DNA of 46,053 bases from Beijerinckiaceae bacterium (GCA_026461505.1 JAPJMW010000020.1:1-46053), one strand, 5' to 3'; positions 1 through 10,400 are shown, counted from the first letter of the stretch. Numbers and translations are program-made. The notes: generated by a model not told the origin, from the sequence alone.

Positions 1-846
1 AATGCTTCAAAGATCGGCGCCATTGCGACAGGCGGCCACATCAAAGTCGATGGCGCTTATATGTCGCAGTTCCCTAACCTCAAGATCGTCGCAAATTTTG
101 GTGTTGGCTACGACACGGTAGACGCCGCTTGGGCGGGTCAGCACGGAATCATCGTTTCAAATACACCCGATGTCTTGACCGAAGAAGTCGCCGACACGGC
201 ATTGGGACTTCTTATTATGACCATGCGTGAATTGTCACAATCTGAACGCTATTTGAGAGCCGGCCAATGGGCTTCAAAGGGGCCCTATCCGCTGACCCAT
301 AATACGCTACGTGGCAAGACAGTCGGCATATTAGCGCTCGGTCGCATCGGCAAAGCCATTGCCGCGCGGTGCGAGGCTTTCGGACTTAAAATTGTCTATC
401 ACGGTCGTAACCAGCAAAAGGACGTCTCCTATCCCTATTATCCAACACTTGTTGGCATGGCCAAAGATGTTGATATTCTTTTGAGTGTGGCTCCTGGTGG
501 TTCTGCAACATTCCATACCATTAACGCGGAAGTGCTCGCCGCGCTGGGGCCAAAAGGCGTGCTGATCAATATAGGTCGCGGCAGTGTTGTTGATGAAAAA
601 GCGCTGATCAAAGCCTTACAAGATAAGGTGATCTTCTCCGCCGGTCTTGATGTGTTCGAAGATGAACCTCACGTTCCAGCCGAACTCATCGCGATGGATA
701 ATATTGTTCTGCTGCCGCATGTCGGCTCTGCTTCTCATCATACCCGTAATTTGATGGGCCAATTGGTCGTTGATAATATTCTCGCGTTCCAGTCTGGCAA
801 AGCACCAGTTACGCCTGTAGCGGAAACGCCTTTTAAGAGCTGGTAA
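1..846 (+). CDS. D-2-hydroxyacid dehydrogenase (5' truncated)
   Basis: NAD(P)-dependent reductase of the D-isomer-specific 2-hydroxyacid dehydrogenase family (glyoxylate/hydroxypyruvate reductase type), which interconverts 2-keto and 2-hydroxy acids in the cytoplasm. The frame is open from base 1, upstream of the first ATG at 61, and its residues (GGHIKVD, then FGVGYD) continue the family consensus, so the start lies outside the window. Visible motifs are the Rossmann glycine loop GILALGRIG, the catalytic Arg in INIGRGSVVDE, the Glu in DVFEDEP and the His in LLPHVGSAS. The C-terminus is complete and followed by a strong terminator. Adjacent sugar-acid genes suggest it reduces a 2-keto acid product such as glycolaldehyde-derived glyoxylate or hydroxypyruvate; the exact substrate cannot be told from sequence. 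Confidence 0.9.
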   Translation, partial: NASKIGAIATGGHIKVDGAYMSQFPNLKIVANFGVGYDTVDAAWAGQHGIIVSNTPDVLTEEVADTALGLLIMTMRELSQSERYLRAGQWASKGPYPLTHNTLRGKTVGILALGRIGKAIAARCEAFGLKIVYHGRNQQKDVSYPYYPTLVGMAKDVDILLSVAPGGSATFHTINAEVLAALGPKGVLINIGRGSVVDEKALIKALQDKVIFSAGLDVFEDEPHVPAELIAMDNIVLLPHVGSASHHTRNLMGQLVVDNILAFQSGKAPVTPVAETPFKSW

Positions 847-868
847 GATTATTATATTCTAGACCATG

Positions 869-900
869 AAAAGGGGCGGCTAACCTAGCCGCCCCTTTTT
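869..900. terminator. Bidirectional intrinsic terminator
   Basis: A perfect 14-bp stem (arm AAAAGGGGCGGCTA, loop ACC, arm TAGCCGCCCCTTTT) ends in a T run on the plus strand. The complementary A/T ends give a U run on the minus strand too. It lies between the convergent hydroxyacid dehydrogenase and DenD-like genes and probably ends both transcripts. Confidence 0.9.
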
Positions 901-926
901 ATTATAAATGAAAACCAAAAAGCCAA

Positions 927-1907
927 TCAGGCTATTTTGCCCCCTAATTCATCTTCAATGTGAACGCGGATAATTTCTTCAAACGTCGCTTCTGCTTTAA
1001 ACCCGAGAGAAGTTGCACGCTTGGCATCAAGCCGCGTTGCCCAGCCATCGACAATCTTGATGATGGCCGGGTCAGGCTCGCGCCTAATACGCGCCACAAC
1101 CTTTTCTCCCGCAACCTTTCTCAAAGCTTCGATCTGTTCACCAACTGTCACAGACAGACCCGGCATCGCCAAATTCCGCCGTGGGCCAACAAGGTTCAAA
1201 TCAAGCGTTGCCGCATGCATTAAAAAACCAACCGCAGAACGCGGGCTAGCATGCCAATGACGAACGCTTTCTGAAACCGGAAGTACGGCTTCATGACCTG
1301 CTAAAGGCTCGCGAATAATATTGGAAAAGAAGCCCGATGCCGCCTTATTAGGCTTGCCCGGACGCACGCAAATAGTCGGCAGGCGAATACCAATACCATC
1401 AAAGAAACCTTTACGGGAATAATCGGCCAATAATAATTCGCCGATCGCCTTTTGCGTCCCATAAGAAGTCAGAGGCGTCGTAAAGAATTCATCGCCAATG
1501 GCATCCGGAAATGGAGCGCCATAAACAGCGATGGACGATGTGAACACAACACGCGGCCGATAGCCATCACCCACCGCGCGAATAGCTGCGAAGAGCTCCA
1601 TCGTGCCATGAAGATTGATGCGATAGCCGAGGTCAAAATTTTGTTCCGCCTCGCCAGATACGATCGCCGCTAAATGAAAAATGACATCCGGTCTACCGGC
1701 AACCAGCTTTGCAGCCTCGCCCGGAAGCGAGAAGTCAGATGCGATGAGGGTCGACGAGAACTTCGCACCGCTAGGCGCTGTCGGCTCGACAACATCATGT
1801 AAGGTTGCTTTTGTAATTTCTTTGCCACCAAGATGACCGTCTTTTGCGAGCTGATTTGCCAGCTTGCGGCCGACCATGCCCGCAGCACCGATGATGAGAA
1901 TATGCAT
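927..1907 (-). CDS. denD: NAD-dependent epimerase/dehydratase, D-erythronate dehydrogenase-like
   Basis: Extended short-chain dehydrogenase of 326 residues resembling DenD, which oxidises D-erythronate to 2-oxo-tetronate. The N-terminal Rossmann motif is GAAGMVG (residues 7-13), the catalytic pair is Tyr149 and Lys153 (YGTQK), and Ser124/Ser125 precede IAVYG. The sequence RLPTICVRPGKPNKAASGF and the conserved RHWHASPRSA stretch are typical of the DenD branch rather than of UDP-sugar epimerases. It is the last gene of a minus-strand run, 21 nt after the SDR gene, and a GAGGTC ribosome site precedes the ATG. The kinase and isomerase partners of the classical tetronate pathway are not in the window, so the true substrate could be another aldonate. 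Confidence 0.82.
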   Translation of the reverse strand: MHILIIGAAGMVGRKLANQLAKDGHLGGKEITKATLHDVVEPTAPSGAKFSSTLIASDFSLPGEAAKLVAGRPDVIFHLAAIVSGEAEQNFDLGYRINLHGTMELFAAIRAVGDGYRPRVVFTSSIAVYGAPFPDAIGDEFFTTPLTSYGTQKAIGELLLADYSRKGFFDGIGIRLPTICVRPGKPNKAASGFFSNIIREPLAGHEAVLPVSESVRHWHASPRSAVGFLMHAATLDLNLVGPRRNLAMPGLSVTVGEQIEALRKVAGEKVVARIRREPDPAIIKIVDGWATRLDAKRATSLGFKAEATFEEIIRVHIEDELGGKIA

Positions 1908-1928
1908 AAAATTGACCTCAATTAGGGG

Positions 1929-2675
1929 TTAAAGCGCAAAACCGCCATCGGCAAGATGGATCTGTCCAGTGGTATAACTTGACTCGTCAGATGCCAAATA
2001 AACCGCCAACATGGCAATTTCCTCAGCTGTTCCGAGGCGACCCATCGGCTGGCGATCAATAAAGGCCTGACGTGCAGCAGCTTCCGTAATGCCTTGGGTT
2101 TTTGCCAAGGTCACGATGCGCTCATCAAGCGACGGAGATTGAATCGTACCTGGGCAAATCGCGTTCGCACGAATACCCTTTTTGATAAAATCAGCTGCAA
2201 CAGCTTTCGTTAAGCCGATGACGGCCGCTTTGGATGCACCGTAAACATAACGGTTTGGAATACCTCTGACGGATCCTGCGCCTGATGCAATATTGACGAT
2301 GGAGCCATGCCCTTTGGCTAGCATACCAGGCATGAAGGCCTTAATCGTACGGTGCATTGATTTGACATTGAGATTCATCGAAAAATCCCAATCTTTATCG
2401 TCGCACTCAAGCACGGTGCCATGATGCACAAAGCCTGCGGCGTTGACGAGAATATCAATCGTTCCAACCTTTTCAGCAAAGCTATTGACGGCTTTATCCG
2501 ACAGCACATCAAGCTTCCGGCGCTTGGCGCGGGAAAGGCCCTCTAATTTATCCGTGTCACGATCGGTCGCCCAAACGATTGCACCTTCGCGAACAAAAGC
2601 CTCGGCAATCGCCCGGCCGATCCCTTGGCCAGCGGCCGTTACAACCGCAATCTTTCCTTTTAAACGTCCCGCCAT
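1929..2675 (-). CDS. SDR oxidoreductase, DHRS6/BDH2-like (candidate 2-keto-3-deoxy-fuconate dehydrogenase)
   Basis: Classical short-chain dehydrogenase of 248 residues. Motifs are the cofactor loop TAAGQGIG (13-20), NAAG (78-81), the catalytic Ser131 region, and Tyr145/Lys149 in YGASK. The stretch GFVHHGTVLECDDKDWDFSM and the C-terminal YTTGQ/DGGFAL closely resemble human DHRS6/BDH2 and bacterial SDRs of L-fucose and related sugar-acid degradation that oxidise 2-keto-3-deoxy-aldonates. It sits between a GNAT gene (18 nt) and the DenD-like gene (21 nt), with a clear GGGAGAG site 6 nt before ATG. Next to an aldonate dehydratase, oxidation of a 2-keto-3-deoxy sugar acid is the likely role; this is inference from context. 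Confidence 0.85.
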   Translation of the reverse strand: MAGRLKGKIAVVTAAGQGIGRAIAEAFVREGAIVWATDRDTDKLEGLSRAKRRKLDVLSDKAVNSFAEKVGTIDILVNAAGFVHHGTVLECDDKDWDFSMNLNVKSMHRTIKAFMPGMLAKGHGSIVNIASGAGSVRGIPNRYVYGASKAAVIGLTKAVAADFIKKGIRANAICPGTIQSPSLDERIVTLAKTQGITEAAARQAFIDRQPMGRLGTAEEIAMLAVYLASDESSYTTGQIHLADGGFAL

Positions 2676-2693
2676 TGTCGTCTCTCCCTTATT

Positions 2694-3413
2694 TTATTTG
2701 AATTCGCTTAATCGTCTTTTTTGCTGCCCCGACGTGTCAAAATTGCTGGGCGATAACCATGCTTCAAACGCAGCCTTTTGTTTTGACCACTCTGAATCGA
2801 GAATGGAGTACCATGCTGTATCGCGGTTTCTGCCACGCACCATCATATGCTGGCGGAATATTCCCTCAAAAGAAAACCCAAACCGGACAGCTGCGCGTCT
2901 TGATGGTTCGTTTAAAGCGTTACATTTCCATTCATAACGGCGATATCCGAGGGTATCAAAAATATATCGCATCAAAAGATATTGTGCCTCAATAGCACCG
3001 GGCGTTTTTTGAAGCGGTGAGCCGTACATGATGTTACCAACTTCAATAACACGATGGACGGTGTCGATCCGCATCAAGGTCTCATAGCCAACAGCTTTAC
3101 CTGAAGCCTTATCAATGATCGCATAAAACAATGGATCTTCAGAAGCTGACTTGCGCTCAATATGGGCTCGAAATGCGGCTAGATCTTCAAATGGCGGTTC
3201 AAATAAATATTGCCAAATGACATCTTTATCGGGACCATGGGAAGCGGCAAAAAGATTGTCCGTATGCTTAGCGGAATCAAGCGGCTCCAACCGAACATAC
3301 TGCCCTTCTATTACGACCCGCTCAGGGCGCGGTGCAGGATGCGCATCAAGTTCTTTCCCGATAAGGAGACCGCTGATCGGATCGGGAACTGAAACACTAT
3401 TATTTGCAGACAT
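2694..3413 (-). CDS. GNAT family N-acetyltransferase (RimJ/RimL-like)
   Basis: Protein of 239 residues with the RimJ/RimL-type acetyltransferase pattern: an N-terminal YVRLEPLD strand, a central YAIIDKASGKAVGY strand, VIEVGNIMYG, then ARRYEWK-like and NEPSRRAAVRFGFSFEGIFRQ segments that form the acetyl-CoA-binding core and the C-terminal helix. An extra ~35-residue N-terminal leader (PDPISGLLIG, HPAPRPERV) is common in this subgroup. It lies inside the sugar-acid gene run. Such proteins acetylate amines or protein N-termini; nothing here links it to the catabolic steps. The start has only a weak ribosome site. Confidence 0.85.
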   Translation of the reverse strand: MSANNSVSVPDPISGLLIGKELDAHPAPRPERVVIEGQYVRLEPLDSAKHTDNLFAASHGPDKDVIWQYLFEPPFEDLAAFRAHIERKSASEDPLFYAIIDKASGKAVGYETLMRIDTVHRVIEVGNIMYGSPLQKTPGAIEAQYLLMRYIFDTLGYRRYEWKCNALNEPSRRAAVRFGFSFEGIFRQHMMVRGRNRDTAWYSILDSEWSKQKAAFEAWLSPSNFDTSGQQKRRLSEFK

Positions 3414-3494
3414 GGCGTTCGGCGAGCTTTTCGATGAAGGAATTCTGGTTCAAGGTAAGAGGTTAAGAACGCAAACACTTTTGCCTCTTATTAA

Positions 3495-3521
3495 TGATGG
3501 TCGGGATTAGCCCGACCATCA
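3495..3521. other. Perfect 11-bp inverted repeat between dehydratase and GNAT genes
   Basis: Arms TGATGGTCGGG and CCCGACCATCA are separated by ATTAG, in the 139-bp gap after the dehydratase stop. The minus-strand continuation is TTAATAAG, not a clean U run, so it may be a weak terminator or attenuator inside the operon, or an mRNA-stabilising hairpin separating the highly expressed dehydratase from the downstream genes. Confidence 0.6.
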
Positions 3522-3552
3522 CAAGCACAATCGAAGGATAGGATTAATAAGC

Positions 3553-5421
3553 CTAGTGGTTATCGCGCGCGACGCCAAATTTTTGAGCAACGCGTTGATA
3601 TTTAACTGCCGGCTTCAGGACCATGCCGTCCGACAGCTGATCCACCATGCTGCGCTGAATTTCCTGCCATGGGGTCTGGCTTGCAGGATATTGGAAGCCG
3701 CCATGTTTCATGAGATCCGCACGGCGCTGCGCCAACTCCTCTTTCGAGATCAAAATGTCAGCGGTGCCTTTTTTAAGATCAATCCGCACGCGATCATTCG
3801 TGCGCAAGATCGCCAATCCACCATTGGCAGCAGCTTCAGGCGAAGCATTCAGAATCGAAGGCGATCCGGAAGTGCCCGATTGGCGACCATCGCCAATACA
3901 TGGCAAGGCCATAATACCCTTCTTGATCAGCGCCGCAGGGGGCTGCATGTTTACGACTTCAGCCGCACCCGGATAACCGATAGGGCCCGTACCACGAATA
4001 AACAGCATGCAATTGGCATCAATCTTCAATTTTGGATCATCGATACGATGGTGATAATCTTCAGGGCCTTCGAAGACGATAGCGCGCCCCTCAAACGCTT
4101 CCGGGTCGTTTGGATTGGAGAGATAGCGCGCGCGGAATTCATCTGAAATAACGCTCGTCTTCATCACAGCGCTATCAAACAAATTACCTTTCAGAACAAG
4201 GAAGCCAGCGTCCTTTTTCAAAGGCTTGTTGATCGGGAAAATAACATCCTTATCGATCACGGTCGTGGTGGCACAATTCTCGCCCATTGGCTTGCCATTG
4301 GCCGTAAGCGCTCCCTCACGGATAAGCTTCTTTTTCATCAATTCATTAATGACAGCAGGAACACCACCCGCGCGGTGGAATTCTTCACCGAGATATTTTC
4401 CGGCTGGCTGCAAATTAACGAGCAAAGGAACCTTATGACCGATCTTCTGCCAATCTTCGACCTTCAAATCGACGCCGATATGACGCGCAATCGCATTGAT
4501 ATGAATAGGTGCATTGGTTGATCCGCCAATAGCCGAATTCACGATAATCGCATTTTCAAAGGCTTCACGCGTCATGATATCGGATGGCTTCAGATCTTCC
4601 CAAACCATTTGAACCGCACGAACACCCGTCTCATAGGCAATTTGTCCGCGCTCACGATAAGGAGCTGGAATAGCGGCGCATCCTGGCAATGTCATGCCGA
4701 GCGCTTCGGCCAATGAGTTCATGGTTGACGCTGTACCCATCGTGTTGCAATGGCCAACGGATGGCGCAGACGAAGCCACGATTTCCATGAATTCATCATA
4801 ATTAATTTCGCCAGCAGCAAGCCGCTCGCGTTGACGCCAAACGACGGTGCCCGAACCGGTGCGCTCACCATGGTACCAGCCGTTCAGCATGGGCCCGCCA
4901 CAGAGCACAATCGAAGGAATATTGACGGTGGCCGCCGCCATAATGCAGGCCGGGGTCGTTTTGTCGCAGCCTGTCGTTAGCACAACACCATCGAGCGGAT
5001 AGCCGTAAAGGACTTCCACAAGCCCCAGATAGGCAAGATTACGATCAAGTGAGGCCGTTGGGCGCTTGCCCGTTTCCTGAATCGGATGAACCGGAAACTC
5101 GAAAGCGACGCCACCAGCAGCCGTAATACCCTCACGAACACGCTTCGCCAGATCAAGGTGGTGCCGATTGCACGGCGACAAATCAGATCCCGTCTGAGCA
5201 ATACCGATGATTGGCTTACCCGACTGGAGCTCTTCGCGCGTGAGACCAAAATTCAGATACCGCTCCAAATAGAGCGCCGTCATGCCCGGATTTTCAGGAT
5301 TATCGAACCACAGCTTAGAGCGGAGCTGGTGCTTCTTGATACCCTTGGGCTTGGAGACCGCTTTAACAGTCGAATTCTTCGGTTGTGTCTTTTTTACCGA
5401 GGCTTTTTTTGGCGCGGCCAT
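3553..5421 (-). CDS. xylD: IlvD/Edd family dehydratase, D-xylonate dehydratase-like
   Basis: Iron-sulfur aldonate dehydratase (622 residues from the chosen start) closest in pattern to Caulobacter Xyl[37 protein letters not shown]. The cluster ligands are visible as Cys84 (SPCN), Cys152 (TGCDKTT) and Cys225 ([11 protein letters not shown]). It converts an aldonate to a 2-keto-3-deoxy acid in non-phosphorylative sugar degradation. The frame is open further upstream, but ATG at 5421 has GGGAG 6 nt before it and gives a protein starting MAAPKKAS. An unusual basic N-terminal tail of about 30 residues rich in Lys/Ala/Pro precedes the conserved core. First gene of the minus-strand run; divergent from the aminotransferase. 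The aldonate (xylonate, arabonate, fuconate) cannot be fixed from sequence. Confidence 0.88.
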   Translation of the reverse strand: MAAPKKASVKKTQPKNSTVKAVSKPKGIKKHQLRSKLWFDNPENPGMTALYLERYLNFGLTREELQSGKPIIGIAQTGSDLSPCNRHHLDLAKRVREGITAAGGVAFEFPVHPIQETGKRPTASLDRNLAYLGLVEVLYGYPLDGVVLTTGCDKTTPACIMAAATVNIPSIVLCGGPMLNGWYHGERTGSGTVVWRQRERLAAGEINYDEFMEIVASSAPSVGHCNTMGTASTMNSLAEALGMTLPGCAAIPAPYRERGQIAYETGVRAVQMVWEDLKPSDIMTREAFENAIIVNSAIGGSTNAPIHINAIARHIGVDLKVEDWQKIGHKVPLLVNLQPAGKYLGEEFHRAGGVPAVINELMKKKLIREGALTANGKPMGENCATTTVIDKDVIFPINKPLKKDAGFLVLKGNLFDSAVMKTSVISDEFRARYLSNPNDPEAFEGRAIVFEGPEDYHHRIDDPKLKIDANCMLFIRGTGPIGYPGAAEVVNMQPPAALIKKGIMALPCIGDGRQSGTSGSPSILNASPEAAANGGLAILRTNDRVRIDLKKGTADILISKEELAQRRADLMKHGGFQYPASQTPWQEIQRSMVDQLSDGMVLKPAVKYQRVAQKFGVARDNH

Positions 5422-5560
5422 TTTGATCTCCCATTGTGTCTCATTAGGCATGCAAACAAGAATTCTCACATGCGCATTGATTTCCTACCTACCATCGCCC
5501 TAAATGCAACCAGAAATCAATAAGGTTAGGTCCAACATCTTGGACGGAGGAGCCCTGCTC

Positions 5561-6742
5561 ATGCTGCATATCATCGACGCCTTTTCACGGATTGGAAAAG
5601 AAAATGCCTTCGCCGTTCTTGCCCGAGCGACTGAATTGCAACGCCAAGGCCGGGATATTATCAACCTAGGGATCGGACAACCGGACTTCCGAACCCCGGA
5701 AAATATTGTCGAAGCGGCGATTAAGGCCCTGCGTGACGGCCACCATGGTTATACGCCCGCAACGGGCATCCTACCTCTGCGCGAGGCCGTTTCGGCCGAT
5801 CTCAAAAAGCGCTTTAATGTCGAAGTCTCGCCCGAGCTTGTGATGATCGTTCCAGGCGGGAAGGTGACAATGTTTATGGCCATCCTGATGTTTGGAGAAC
5901 CCGGCGCCGAAATCCTATATCCCGATCCAGGCTTTCCAATTTATCGCTCGATGATCGAATTTACCGGCGCAAAAGCCGTACCCGTACCGATCAGCGAGGA
6001 AAACGGCTTTGCATTTTCAGCCGACGAAACACTTTCCCTGATTACACCGAAAACACGGCTGCTCATCATCAATTCCCCTGCAAACCCAACAGGCGGCGTG
6101 ACGCCAAAATCGGAAATCGATAAACTGGTAAAAGGTCTTGAGCGCTTCCCCGATGTTGCAATCATGTCCGACGAAATTTACGCGCAAATGACCTATGATG
6201 GTGAGCAACATCAGACCCTGCTTGCTTATCCAGAGATCCGTGATCGTCTCATTCTGCTCGATGGCTGGTCAAAAACTTATGCGATGACTGGCTGGCGGAT
6301 GGGTTATTCTGTCTGGCCGAAGCCACTCTATGACGCGGCGCGTAAGCTCGCAGTCAATTCATTTTCGTGTGTCAATGCGTCCGCACAATATGGAGGTCTT
6401 GAAGCACTAACAGGGCCACAAGATGCGGTTCATGCGATGGTGGCTGAATTTGATCGTCGCCGCAAAGTCGTCGTTGAAGGCTTGAATAAATTGCCCGGCG
6501 TGTCGGCGGCGACGCCGAAAGGTGCCTTCTACGCTTTCCCGAATATCTCTAAAACAGGATGGCGTGCAAAACCTCTGGCCTCGGCACTTTTGGAAGAGGC
6601 TGGTGTTGCCACGATCGGTGGGCCAGATTTTGGCGTGCATGGCGAAGGGTTTATTCGCCTCTCTTATGCCAATTCGACCGAAAATATTTTAAGGGCGCTA
6701 GAGCGGATCGAAAAATTTTTGAACGAACACTCGCAGAAGTAA
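5561..6742 (+). CDS. PLP-dependent class I/II aminotransferase
   Basis: Fold-type I aspartate aminotransferase family enzyme of 393 residues. Visible are NLGIGQPDF near the N-terminus, the NPANPTGG substrate/cofactor loop, SDEIYAQ, and the PLP lysine Lys238 in DGWSKTYAMTGWRMGY. The start at 5561 is chosen because GGAGGAG lies 8 nt upstream; an earlier in-frame ATG at 5504 lacks such a site. It diverges from the xylonate-type dehydratase with a ~140-bp shared upstream region, and its stop is 15 bp from the convergent aldolase stop. Substrate unknown; the family covers aspartate, alanine, aromatic and methionine aminotransferases. Confidence 0.88.
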   Translation: MLHIIDAFSRIGKENAFAVLARATELQRQGRDIINLGIGQPDFRTPENIVEAAIKALRDGHHGYTPATGILPLREAVSADLKKRFNVEVSPELVMIVPGGKVTMFMAILMFGEPGAEILYPDPGFPIYRSMIEFTGAKAVPVPISEENGFAFSADETLSLITPKTRLLIINSPANPTGGVTPKSEIDKLVKGLERFPDVAIMSDEIYAQMTYDGEQHQTLLAYPEIRDRLILLDGWSKTYAMTGWRMGYSVWPKPLYDAARKLAVNSFSCVNASAQYGGLEALTGPQDAVHAMVAEFDRRRKVVVEGLNKLPGVSAATPKGAFYAFPNISKTGWRAKPLASALLEEAGVATIGGPDFGVHGEGFIRLSYANSTENILRALERIEKFLNEHSQK

Positions 6743-6756
6743 TCTGGCCGCTTATC

Positions 6757-7389
6757 CTACCGCAGTGACGCGCACTCTCTTGCAAGCTGCGTGATGCGCG
6801 CCCAATCGCCGGACTTTAACGCTTCCGCCGGCGTGACCCATGAGCCACCAACGCAAATGACATTAGAGAGTGCAAGATAGGATTTCGCTTTGACGACATC
6901 AATGCCACCTGTCGGACAAAAGGTAAGGTGAGGTAAAGGAGCACTGAGGGATTTAAGATAATTGATACCGCCTGCAGGCTCTGCTGGGAAAAATTTTAAA
7001 ACATGATGGCCCATTTCAGCCATGCCCATGGCCTCACTAGCAGTGGCCACGCCGGGCAAAAAAGGCGCCTTAGCGAGGGCAGCCGCTTGGGATAGCTTTG
7101 GCGTCGAGCCGGGGCTCACAAGAAAAGTCGCACCGGCCGACATTGCCTCCGAAATTTGGCTCTCGGTCAGAACCGTCCCGGCACCTATTACCGCATCCGG
7201 CACTTCATGCGCGATGGCCTCAATCGCCTTTAACGCACCATCGGTTCTAAGGGTAACTTCTAGAACCGTAAGACCGCCATCAACAAGCGTACGCGCAAGA
7301 GGCACGGCATCTTCCGCTCCATTGACGGTCAAAACGGGAATGACCGGTACGCTTTTTAAGATGGAAAGGAGCGCATCATTGTTTGGCAT
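6757..7389 (-). CDS. eda: 2-dehydro-3-deoxy-phosphogluconate / 4-hydroxy-2-oxoglutarate aldolase
   Basis: Class I KDPG/KHG aldolase of 210 residues, normal full length. The catalytic glutamate Glu44 and Arg48 (VLEVTLRT), the GAGTVL motif (69-74), the Schiff-base Lys132 (VLKFFPAE) and the PTGGI phosphate loop are all present. It splits 2-keto-3-deoxy (phospho)sugar acids to pyruvate plus an aldehyde or glyceraldehyde 3-phosphate. In a cluster with an aldonate dehydratase, a KDG-type aldolase step is expected; whether the substrate is phosphorylated cannot be told. No strong ribosome site precedes the ATG. Confidence 0.9.
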   Translation of the reverse strand: MPNNDALLSILKSVPVIPVLTVNGAEDAVPLARTLVDGGLTVLEVTLRTDGALKAIEAIAHEVPDAVIGAGTVLTESQISEAMSAGATFLVSPGSTPKLSQAAALAKAPFLPGVATASEAMGMAEMGHHVLKFFPAEPAGGINYLKSLSAPLPHLTFCPTGGIDVVKAKSYLALSNVICVGGSWVTPAEALKSGDWARITQLARECASLR

Positions 7390-7438
7390 TTATATGAATC
7401 CTAACATTTTAAGCAGGTAGGGATATTCAAAACGTCGC

Positions 7439-7463
7439 GGAACGGTACGTCAACGCACCGTCC
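7439..7463 (-). terminator. Possible terminator of the RND efflux operon
   Basis: An imperfect stem-loop (9 of 11 pairs, core arms ACGGTACG and CGCACCGT, loop TCAA) lies just beyond the stop of the RND pump and is followed on the minus strand by GCGACGTTTT. The T run is short, so this is only a weak call. Confidence 0.35.
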
Positions 7464-7496
7464 CCTATTGTTTCAATATAAGATCATCATCGATGC

Positions 7497-10400
7497 TTAT
7501 TCAGCGGCCTTTGGTGAGAACGAAGATGTTTCTTTCATTAACCGACGTGCCTCACGCTTCGCCAATCGACGCGCCTTTCTTTGTGCGCTCCATTCACCCA
7601 CATTCGCAACCATCATGAGAGCAGCCGGTGTCACAACGAGCGTCAAGATCGTTGCAAATCCAAGCCCGAAGACGATCGCCGATGAGAGATGAACCCACCA
7701 TTGAGTTGAAGGCGCACCGAAGGCGATATCGCGATTAACGAAATCGAGATTGATACCGAATGCGATGGCCAACACACCCAGAATGGCCGTTACCGCCGTA
7801 AGCACCACCGGACGCGCTCTTTCTCGACAGGTTTCAATAATCGCATCATAGGCCGACATGCCTTCTTCTCGGCATCGATCATAGGTATCGATCAATACGA
7901 TATTATTGTTCACGATCACGCCCGCATTCGCGATGATGCCAATGCCTGTCATAACAACCCCGAAGGCTTGCCCCATGATCATTAGGCCTAACAAGACGCC
8001 AATCGTGGACAAAATAACGGCCGTCAAAACAAGAAAGACACTTGAGAATTTATTAAACTGAGCGAGCAAGATCGCAAAGATCAAGAACATCGCCGTGCCA
8101 AAGGCCTTACCTAAAAACGCGCCCGCTTTGGCCCGCTCTTCATCTTCGCCTTTCATTTTAAAAGTAATGCCTGGGCCAAGATCCATCGCGGATAAATCGG
8201 ACATGATCTTCTGCTGAACGACAGCGGACTGAACACCTTCATTCACATTGGCCGAAACCGTTATCACGCGGCTAGCCGCCACACGATTAAGTTGGCCAAC
8301 GCGATGTGATGGTGTCCGTGTCACGAAATTACCGATCGGCACCGAGCCAACGGGGGCGTTGATCCGTAACTCCTCGATGTCATCAAGCGTCCTTTTATCC
8401 TCCGGAAAGCGCAGTATAAGATCAACAGACTTATCGGTATCGATTGGCCGATATTCGGTAATCTTCAGTCCATTTGTTACGAGTTGAAGCGCGGAGCCAA
8501 CGCCTGTCGCGCTAACGCCATATTTCGAGGCTTCAGCTTTATCGACGTTAATTTTCCAATCGATGCCAGGCAGAGCAAGCCCATTATCGATGTCCCTCAC
8601 ATCGGGCGTCTTCTCCAAAACAGCCGCCACTTTTTTAGCAGCAGGGATGAGATAGTCTGGGTCAACCGCCGCAATCTGGACTTGGACCGCCTTACCAGTT
8701 GGCGGACCACCCTTCGGCGCTGTCACTTCGATCGACACACCTGCTATATCGGCCGTTTTAGCTCGAATATCATCCATAATAAGATGAGCCTTACGACGAT
8801 GCTGCCATTCAATAAATTCAAACTGAATCGAACCGATTGTATCTTCGGAAACTTCGTTTGACCCTTTTTGACCTTCGCCTGCCCGAGCATAGACAGTCTT
8901 TAGTTCAGTCATCGGCAATATTCGTTCTTCAACGCGGCGTACAAATTCATCCTTTTCCGAAATCGACAAATTTCCACGAGCGTGAATCTGGACGATACCG
9001 TAATCAGGCTCAACATTTGGAAAAAATTCAACACCATTGCCAAACACCCCATAGGCTTTGATAACGGTCACCAACAATAAGAAAGTTGCCGATAGTGTTA
9101 GAGAGGGGTGCTTGATGCAAAACCGCACCACATTCATATAGGCGCCTTTATCGCTAGCACGATCATCATGCGGCTTTGCAGCGGCCTTGCCTAACAAAGC
9201 ACCCAGCGTTGGTGTAAAGAAAAGTGCAACCACAAGCGATGCCGATAACGTGGCTATCAAAGTGAGAGGCATATATTTCATAAATTGACCGACAATGCCG
9301 GGCCAAAACAAAAGTGGCGAGAAAGCCGCGACGCGGGTAAGAGTGGCCGCGATTACAGGACCTGCCATACGTTTCGCCGCCATAGAAAAGGCAAGCTTTG
9401 GATCCATGCCTTCAGCCATTCTGCGTTCGGCAAATTCAGACACGATAATAGCATCGTCGACCAACATACCCACCGCCAGAATAAGTGCAAACAAGACGAC
9501 GATATTGACAGTTAGGCCTGCCATTTGCAGCGCCAAAATTCCCGCAAGAAACGAGCCGGGGATTGCAATGCCGATAAAGAGAGATGGCCTACCGCCCAGG
9601 ACCATCATCATAATGACGAGCACCAAGAGAACGGCGGTAACAACGCTATTTTGTAGTTCGTGCAACATGTCACGAATGGTTTTTGATTTATCCTGACTAA
9701 ACGAAACGGTGACGGTTGCCGGCCAAGATTTTTGCAATTCTCCGATTACAAATTTCACCGCATCGACGGTTTCGATCAAATTCGAGCCCGTGCGCTTCGA
9801 TACTTCGATCGCAATCGCGGGCTTACCATTAACCCGGGTAATAGATGTCGCGTCCTTAAACGTGGGGCGCACTTCCGCGACGTCCCCGAGAACTACACTT
9901 GCACCCGCGGATGCAGTGACCGGAAGCTTAAGAATATCCTCAGGGCGCTCGATCAAAGCAGGTACTTTAACCGCAAACCGTCCGGTACCACCCTCTAAGG
10001 CACCTGCCGTTACCAGACTATTGCTTTGGCTTACTCCCCCGATGAGACCATCAAGGCTAATACCATAGCTTTTCATAAGCATTGGTTCAGCAATAATTTC
10101 GACAACCTCGTCGCGAGCGCCACGCAGATCGGCCGAAAGCACGCCGGGAATTTGCTCGATATAATTTTTTGCTGACCTGGCTATACGCAACAAAGTGCGC
10201 TCGGGTACTTCGCCGGTGAGGGCTACAACCAAAACCGGAAAGAGAGAGAGGTTCACTTCTCTCACAGCTGGTTGGTCTGCATCCTTGGGTAAATCACGTT
10301 TGGCATCGTCGACCTTTGCGCGTACATCGGCCACCGCTTTCGTTGAATCAAAGCCGGCTTCGAACTCTAACAATACAAAGCCGCCGCCCTCAAAGGCTGT

